Assembly: GCF_946482605.1 (NCBI RefSeq)
Contig: NZ_CAMLSE010000020.1
Span: forward strand, 92,146-156,145
From: an uncultured Dyadobacter sp.
GTDB lineage: Bacteria > Bacteroidota > Bacteroidia > Cytophagales > Spirosomataceae
DNA length: 64,000 nucleotides
Direction: 5' to 3'
The stretch's first letter is position 1; every line of letters starts with the position of its first letter. A program made the position numbers and the translations under genes. Shown here in pieces: positions 59,203-64,000 of the stretch. The notes under the pieces are model-generated. The model had not been told where the DNA came from. It did not search any database and saw nothing but the letters and a program-made list of their open reading frames with translations.

Positions 59203-60329
59203 AATGCCTCGCCGGTAAAAAGATAGAAACCTGGCCCGTCCTTGGTGAAACCTACGTCAAGCCTGAGATAGATGTCCTTTTTGGGAAACAACAAATAGCG
59301 CAAGCCGGCACCGCCGGATAGCCTCGCGCGGGCGGGCGGGAGCGACCGGATTTTTGGCCCGACCACAGCGGCACCAGCGAACGCAACGCCTCCAAACCGC
59401 TTGCTAAACCCGAACGGCAACCACCTGTGCTCGATTTGTGTGGCCAGCATATTCTTGTCCCGATACCGCCCGTAATAGTAACCCCGCATGATCATTTCCC
59501 CGCCCATCAGGGCCATCTGATTAAAGGGAATATTCCCTGTAAAAAAATTACCATAAATCTGCCACGCAAGCACATTCCGCTTCGATAAGGGATGAGAACT
59601 TCTTACATCCAAGTTGAACCCCTGAAAATTGTGGTTACTTCCGATTGACTGGTTGTACGTCAGGAAAGACAGCTCCCCGAACAATCCTTTGCGGACATTG
59701 AGCACGTTGTGCCGGTTATCGTACACCATCGCTGCTCCAAAACCGATATTGCGTGTGCCACTGCTGCCCAGGGGTTCATCATACGAATGATCTTCGGGCT
59801 GCTCAAAACTGGCGTTGTACAGTTGCTGGTAGTCAATCTCAGGTCCGATAAAAAAGTTGGGTCTGACGCGGCGTAACACCCGCTGCCTGAACAACAGATA
59901 ATTCGCGTCGATCATGGCCGGTTCCTTGTCCGGGGTCGTGTGACCGATACCATAATAAAGCAATGGAAACCGCTGGAACCGGGTTCTGCCCAAAAAGAAC
60001 CATTTGTCTTTGTCGCCATAGATCGCATTGTCGAGCCAGATGCCATATTGCCCCTCCAACGTCACGAATGTGAAAGCCTGCACTTCGCTCAGGCGGTTGA
60101 GGGTATCGTTTTTGGCCTGAAAAAGCAATAGTGAGGAAAGCCCGATTTCAATGCTGGTTTCGGGTGCATAACCCAGCGTCGGATAAACCCTGAAACTGGA
60201 TTTACCTTCGGAAGTGGTGTCGGAAATAGTCTTCTGAACAAATCTCCTGAACCACCCGTTCTGCGCGGCGGCCGGGCGGATTTGTAACACCAGTAGGAGG
60301 AACGGGTATAAAAATGTACGAACGCTCAA
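59199..60329 (-). CDS. BamA/TamA-like outer membrane barrel protein
   Basis: A 376-residue exported barrel protein. A signal peptide ends near RPAAAQ. The rest matches the C-terminal barrel domain of the Omp85 group (BamA/TamA), with the conserved pieces RQRVLRRVRPNFFIGPEID, NIPFNQMALMGGEMIMRGYYYGRYRDKN (written across two segments) and the last strand ending FYLFTGEAF. No POTRA domain is present. Such short barrels are common in Bacteroidota and may move lipids or proteins; the role is unknown. The start is a TTG at 60329, the only upstream choice that keeps the signal peptide. Confidence 0.85.
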   Translation of the reverse strand: MSVRTFLYPFLLLVLQIRPAAAQNGWFRRFVQKTISDTTSEGKSSFRVYPTLGYAPETSIEIGLSSLLLFQAKNDTLNRLSEVQAFTFVTLEGQYGIWLDNAIYGDKDKWFFLGRTRFQRFPLLYYGIGHTTPDKEPAMIDANYLLFRQRVLRRVRPNFFIGPEIDYQQLYNASFEQPEDHSYDEPLGSSGTRNIGFGAAMVYDNRHNVLNVRKGLFGELSFLTYNQSIGSNHNFQGFNLDVRSSHPLSKRNVLAWQIYGNFFTGNIPFNQMALMGGEMIMRGYYYGRYRDKNMLATQIEHRWLPFGFSKRFGGVAFAGAAVVGPKIRSLPPARARLSGGAGLRYLLFPKKDIYLRLDVGFTKDGPGFYLFTGEAF

Positions 60330-60479
60330 TGCGCGATGGGTTAAGTGAGAGTGAGTTTTATTTCAATTCAACATCAAATTCGATACCAGCGACTTTCGGC
60401 TTTCCACGAGAATCGGGCCGAAAAACCTCAGTAGATGCTATGTATTACGCATCTTTTGCTCCAAACCATATTTCCCGGA

Positions 60480-62585
60480 ATGAAAAAACGCATTTTACTC
60501 CTTTACTTCCTCTTGCACACAAGCTGTCTGTGGGCACAGCATAGCAGCCCGTTATGGTGGAAAAGAAACAATCTCCGGGTGATCCAGATGAACCTCCCCG
60601 CCTATGAAGCGGCTACGATCAATGCGGATTCCATCGTGACCGACCTGGTTGCCTGCTCGGCCAATACACTCCTGATCAATGCGGGCGGAATTATGGCATT
60701 TTACCCCACCGAGCTGGATTTTCATTATCGTAACCCCTATCTGAAAGACAACAATGTGCTCGGCGACATAGTCCGTAAGTGCCACCAAAACGGCATCAAG
60801 GTGATTGTGCGTTTCGATTTCAGCCGGGTACATGAAAGCATTTTCAAAGCCCATCCCGACTGGTGCTACATTTCCCCAAAAGGAGAACGCATCATCAACA
60901 CAGACATGTACGTGGTGTCCATTAACGCGCCATATGTGCAGGAAAAGGCATTCAGGATCATCGAGGAGGTAATTAGCATGTTCCCGATCGACGGTATTTT
61001 CCTGAATATGCCCGGATACCAGGTCAATAACCCTTATGAGGGCAAATATCACGGGATAGATCAGAATGAGTATGACAAAAAGCGCTTTGCGGAGTTCAGT
61101 GGCGGCAAAACGTTGCCTACCGAAGAGAACAAGGCGGATCCCCTTTTTCAGCAATATCTCGAATTCAAAAAGGCGACTGTTGAAGATTGGTCCGAGCGGC
61201 TGCATAAGCTGGTGAAATCCAAAAACGAGCAGATCGCGATATGCACTTACTCGGACAAGTTCGTAGACATCATCCGCCACGAGTCGCAGAGTATGACCAC
61301 CCTGCCCTACTGGCCTTACACGGCGTCCGACAACGTTGGTAATGCCGTCAATTCGTTTCCCGACCACGTCATCAGCAATGCGAGTATCCAGCAGATCTCG
61401 TTTCAATCACGATACAATGCAGTGGAACCGGAGGAAACACGCATCCGGCTTTACGAGAACATTGCCAATGGCTCGGGCCTGGATATGAGCATGATGGGCG
61501 ATATGCGCGGGTATGAGGACGAGCGCAACTATCCCGTTTTCAGGAAGGTATATGGTTTTCACAAAAAGAACGAAGCCTACTTCGGCAAATACAAATCAGT
61601 GGCGAAAATAGCAGTCGTAGCACCCGGCGCCTGGCCCAACGGCGAGCCCATGCAGGAGTACCGCGGCATTCAGCTGATGCTCCGCGAGGCGCATATCCCG
61701 TTCGACATTGTGGAAGATGGGCAAATCGCCAATCTGGAACAAAAAGTCAAAGGATACAAATTGATCATCCTGCCCGAAATCACCTACCTGAAACCGGAGG
61801 CCATCCGGATACTGAAAGAGGCCAGCCAGCAAGGAACCAACCTGATCGCCACAAACCGGGCGCTGTTTGATAGCCCCGAAACGTTGCTGACACTTTTCGG
61901 CGCCAAAATTGAAAAGAAGGACAATGACGGAGCCGGTAATTACCTCGTGCCGGACGACCGGAACATTTTCAAGAGCTTCAAAGGACAGAAAATGCTTTTC
62001 TGGAAATTCAACCTGGGGCTTTACGATCTGTCGGGAGCCGATCAGAAACTGCTGCCAGTTCTGGCAAAAGGCCGCCCGGGCCCGCCGGAGATCATCGGCG
62101 GCCACGATCCCACCGGTTACTATGCATTGGGTATCAAAAACCACCCGAACAGTAAAGCGGCCCTTTTCCCGGTCAGCCTTGGCAGGATATATTACATGCA
62201 CGGCTACCAGGAACACAAGAACCTTTTGCTGGATATGGTCCGCCACATGCTACCTGAAATCGCACAGAATTTCCAGACAAATGCGCCTGCCAGAGTTGAA
62301 ACGGTGTTGAAGGAATTCATTAAAAACACACCTGAAAACCAGCAGAAAAACACCTCCGACGGCCAGATTCTGCACCTGATCAATCTTACCGGATTCAGTG
62401 GAAATACCTATTTCGAACCATTGCCAGTAACCAACCTGCAATTCAGGATCAGGCTCGCCAAAAAACCGCAAAAAGTGTTTGCATTAACGAATCACAAACC
62501 TTTGAACTTCACCTGGAAAGACGGCACGATCAGTGTCTCGCTCGCCCACCTGGCGGAGTTTGAAAGCATTGTGATGGAATGGTAA
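60480..62585 (+). CDS. Exported glycoside-hydrolase-like protein
   Basis: A 701-residue exported protein. A signal peptide ends near LWAQ. Residues about 40-330 resemble a TIM-barrel glycoside hydrolase (hypothetical glycosyl hydrolase 6 type): DIVRKCHQNGIKVIVRFDFS, DGIFLNMPGYQVNN. Residues about 360-600 look like a beta-galactosidase trimerisation/GATase1-like domain (GYKLIILPEITYLKPEAI). A C-terminal beta domain follows. The substrate is not known. I chose the ATG at 60480. It is convergent with the esterase gene and divergent from the BamA-like gene. Confidence 0.75.
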   Translation: MKKRILLLYFLLHTSCLWAQHSSPLWWKRNNLRVIQMNLPAYEAATINADSIVTDLVACSANTLLINAGGIMAFYPTELDFHYRNPYLKDNNVLGDIVRKCHQNGIKVIVRFDFSRVHESIFKAHPDWCYISPKGERIINTDMYVVSINAPYVQEKAFRIIEEVISMFPIDGIFLNMPGYQVNNPYEGKYHGIDQNEYDKKRFAEFSGGKTLPTEENKADPLFQQYLEFKKATVEDWSERLHKLVKSKNEQIAICTYSDKFVDIIRHESQSMTTLPYWPYTASDNVGNAVNSFPDHVISNASIQQISFQSRYNAVEPEETRIRLYENIANGSGLDMSMMGDMRGYEDERNYPVFRKVYGFHKKNEAYFGKYKSVAKIAVVAPGAWPNGEPMQEYRGIQLMLREAHIPFDIVEDGQIANLEQKVKGYKLIILPEITYLKPEAIRILKEASQQGTNLIATNRALFDSPETLLTLFGAKIEKKDNDGAGNYLVPDDRNIFKSFKGQKMLFWKFNLGLYDLSGADQKLLPVLAKGRPGPPEIIGGHDPTGYYALGIKNHPNSKAALFPVSLGRIYYMHGYQEHKNLLLDMVRHMLPEIAQNFQTNAPARVETVLKEFIKNTPENQQKNTSDGQILHLINLTGFSGNTYFEPLPVTNLQFRIRLAKKPQKVFALTNHKPLNFTWKDGTISVSLAHLAEFESIVMEW

Positions 62586-62602
62586 TCCAAATCGATAAAT
62601 AG

Positions 62603-64000
62603 CTATAACCTGGGAGCGTCCGGCTTGTTGGAGGCTTCCCCAGGCTTTACTCCGTAGGTTTTCAGTTTGCGGCCATAACTTTTACCGTTGATTTGAACGT
62701 ATAACACATCAAAATTGCTTCCACCAAATGCAATTTTAGTGGCTATCCCATTGGTCAAAGGCAAAATCGCATTCACGCGTCCGGTCTGATCGAGGATTTG
62801 TACGCCCAAATGGGTAGCTACATAAATCCGGCCTTCCCGGTCACAAACAATGCCGGATGCACCGGCTTTATTATCTTCATCGGAAGCATGTAACCATCCG
62901 AAGCGCTGCTTGTACGCCAGTTTGCGATTCGATTGAATTTGATAGGAATACACCCAATGTGACGCAGCGTCGATCGTGTAAACCAACGTCTGGTCCGGGG
63001 AAAGGGCTCCGCCCACGGCGTTTAGTGTTTTTAGAGAATTCGCACTTGAAGGTGTAGGTTTGCCTTTGATGGGAAATGCGTCCCCGGTCTCCTTCCATTC
63101 CTCGCCCGGAATCAACAATGCGGATAGAAACGCGTTTTGGGATCGTCCCATTTTCACCTTTTCCGGCCAGCCCTTCCACAAATAGCGCATCGCCTCAGGA
63201 AAAAGCGAAGTGCCTTGCTTGCCATTGTGGCCGCCCTCGCCCCATTGATGCTTCACCTCGTAGCCGGCGAATGTCAGCGCACGCAGCATGGTCTGGTTGG
63301 CCATCCACCAGTCACCAGCGTAAATGTTGAGATCGTTGGCACCGTCCTGCATAAAGATCCTGATGGGTTTAGGCTCGACCTTTCTGACCAATGTCGGATA
63401 GCGGTCGGCACCACGCAGGCCCACGTAGGTTCCAATGGCGCTATAAACGCGTGTGAATGCATCCGGGCGCTCCCAGGCTGCCGTGAATGCACAGACGGCT
63501 CCGCTGCTCGAACCACCGATCGCACGGTCGTTACCATTTTTGGACAGGCGGATCGCCCGGCCGTCGCTGGTTTTCTGCTTTTCTACTTCGGGCAGGATTT
63601 CTTCGAGGATAAACCGCGCATAGGCATCGCCTAGACCGTCATATTCAAAACTGCGATTGAAGCGGTCGTTCGCCGCATTAGGATCAGCCGCTTTCACACG
63701 CCCGTGCATGACGAAAACACCGATCGTGACCGGCATTTCCTTCGCGTGAATGAGGTTGTCGAACACCGTCGGTGCCTTCCATTGAATGCCGTCCTGGTTC
63801 ACATACACGCAGGCAGGCGCATTGGGCTTGTATTGTGCGGGTACATACACCCAGTACTCGCGCCACGTGCCCGGGAATATTTTGGATTGATCAAATGTAA
63901 ATTTCAAAACCTCGCCCTTAGGCACGCCCGCATGTTCCAACGAGGCGGAATCGACCGGATAGTTTTCTTCCGGGGCCTGGGCGAGTGTGAGCAGTGGGCT
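62603..64000 (-). CDS. Exported esterase fused to an SMP-30-like domain, 5' end cut by window
   Basis: The C-terminal 465 residues of an exported esterase. The end of a signal peptide (LLTLAQ) is visible at the right edge. Residues to about 290 of the visible part are an enterochelin-esterase-like alpha/beta hydrolase with nucleophile motif GGSSSGAV and the His in WGEGGHNGKQ. The C-terminal 170 residues are SMP-30/gluconolactonase-like beta-propeller repeats (ASGIVCDREGRIYVATHLG). Fusion of an esterase with such a propeller is unusual. Together with the preceding glycoside-hydrolase-like gene it could act on plant or algal polysaccharide esters, an inference only. Confidence 0.85.
   Translation of the reverse strand, partial: SPLLTLAQAPEENYPVDSASLEHAGVPKGEVLKFTFDQSKIFPGTWREYWVYVPAQYKPNAPACVYVNQDGIQWKAPTVFDNLIHAKEMPVTIGVFVMHGRVKAADPNAANDRFNRSFEYDGLGDAYARFILEEILPEVEKQKTSDGRAIRLSKNGNDRAIGGSSSGAVCAFTAAWERPDAFTRVYSAIGTYVGLRGADRYPTLVRKVEPKPIRIFMQDGANDLNIYAGDWWMANQTMLRALTFAGYEVKHQWGEGGHNGKQGTSLFPEAMRYLWKGWPEKVKMGRSQNAFLSALLIPGEEWKETGDAFPIKGKPTPSSANSLKTLNAVGGALSPDQTLVYTIDAASHWVYSYQIQSNRKLAYKQRFGWLHASDEDNKAGASGIVCDREGRIYVATHLGVQILDQTGRVNAILPLTNGIATKIAFGGSNFDVLYVQINGKSYGRKLKTYGVKPGEASNKPDAPRL

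Noticed and set aside
1..64000. tRNA or rRNA genes, prophage, insertion sequences
   Set aside because: I saw no cloverleaf, no rRNA-like stretch, and no transposase, integrase or phage structural gene while reading both strands; a covariance-model search would be decisive for short RNAs.

Overview
The window looks like chromosome of a Bacteroidota bacterium of the Cytophagales type, possibly Dyadobacter or a relative. Lineage signs are TonB-dependent receptors, a PorP/SprF-like protein and a C-terminal type IX sorting domain, a FecI-like ECF sigma factor, BatA-domain and DUF1684 proteins, and several promoter candidates of the Bacteroidetes TTTG / TAnnTTTG form. The genus is an inference; no rRNA or tRNA is present. 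I see no prophage, insertion sequence or CRISPR array, and most of the window reads as core chromosome with a few accessory stretches.

Left part (1-25 kb): the end of a CtlX-type hydrolase, a coiled-coil lipoprotein, a TonB receptor overlapping hemW, osmC, small exported proteins, a BatA-domain protein, purK-purE, a LysM protein, a 965-residue TonB-linked outer membrane protein, a 1204-residue hybrid sensor kinase, rsmA, mgtE, L-serine ammonia-lyase, dtd, mazG and sucB. Middle (25-36 kb): sucA, a PorP/SprF-like protein, a very large propeller-barrel protein in line with cmk and a FAD oxidoreductase, then lutB-lutC and an acetyltransferase.

The most coherent system is at 34.3-43.9 kb. On the minus strand, uxaA-family dehydratase, SDR, FAH-family hydrolase, amidohydrolase (lactonase), RhaM-type mutarotase, a degenerate endonuclease/exonuclease/phosphatase-fold protein and lutA follow one another. 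lutB and lutC come after a small plus-strand gene. Read together they suggest non-phosphorylated breakdown of a 6-deoxy sugar (L-fucose or L-rhamnose) to pyruvate plus L-lactate, with LutABC oxidising the lactate to pyruvate. A divergent AraC regulator overlaps an adenine deaminase gene by four bases.

Right part (46-64 kb): an orphan ECF sigma factor, rarA, a YfbU-family protein, small hypothetical genes, a type IX-sorted cell-surface protein, an orphan LuxR-type response regulator, an aldo/keto reductase, an unlisted 45-codon gene with its own terminator, a Tat-like small subunit with a GMC oxidoreductase, an MFS transporter behind an operator-like inverted repeat, a BamA/TamA-like barrel, a glycoside-hydrolase-like exported protein, and an esterase fused to an SMP-30-like domain that runs off the right edge.
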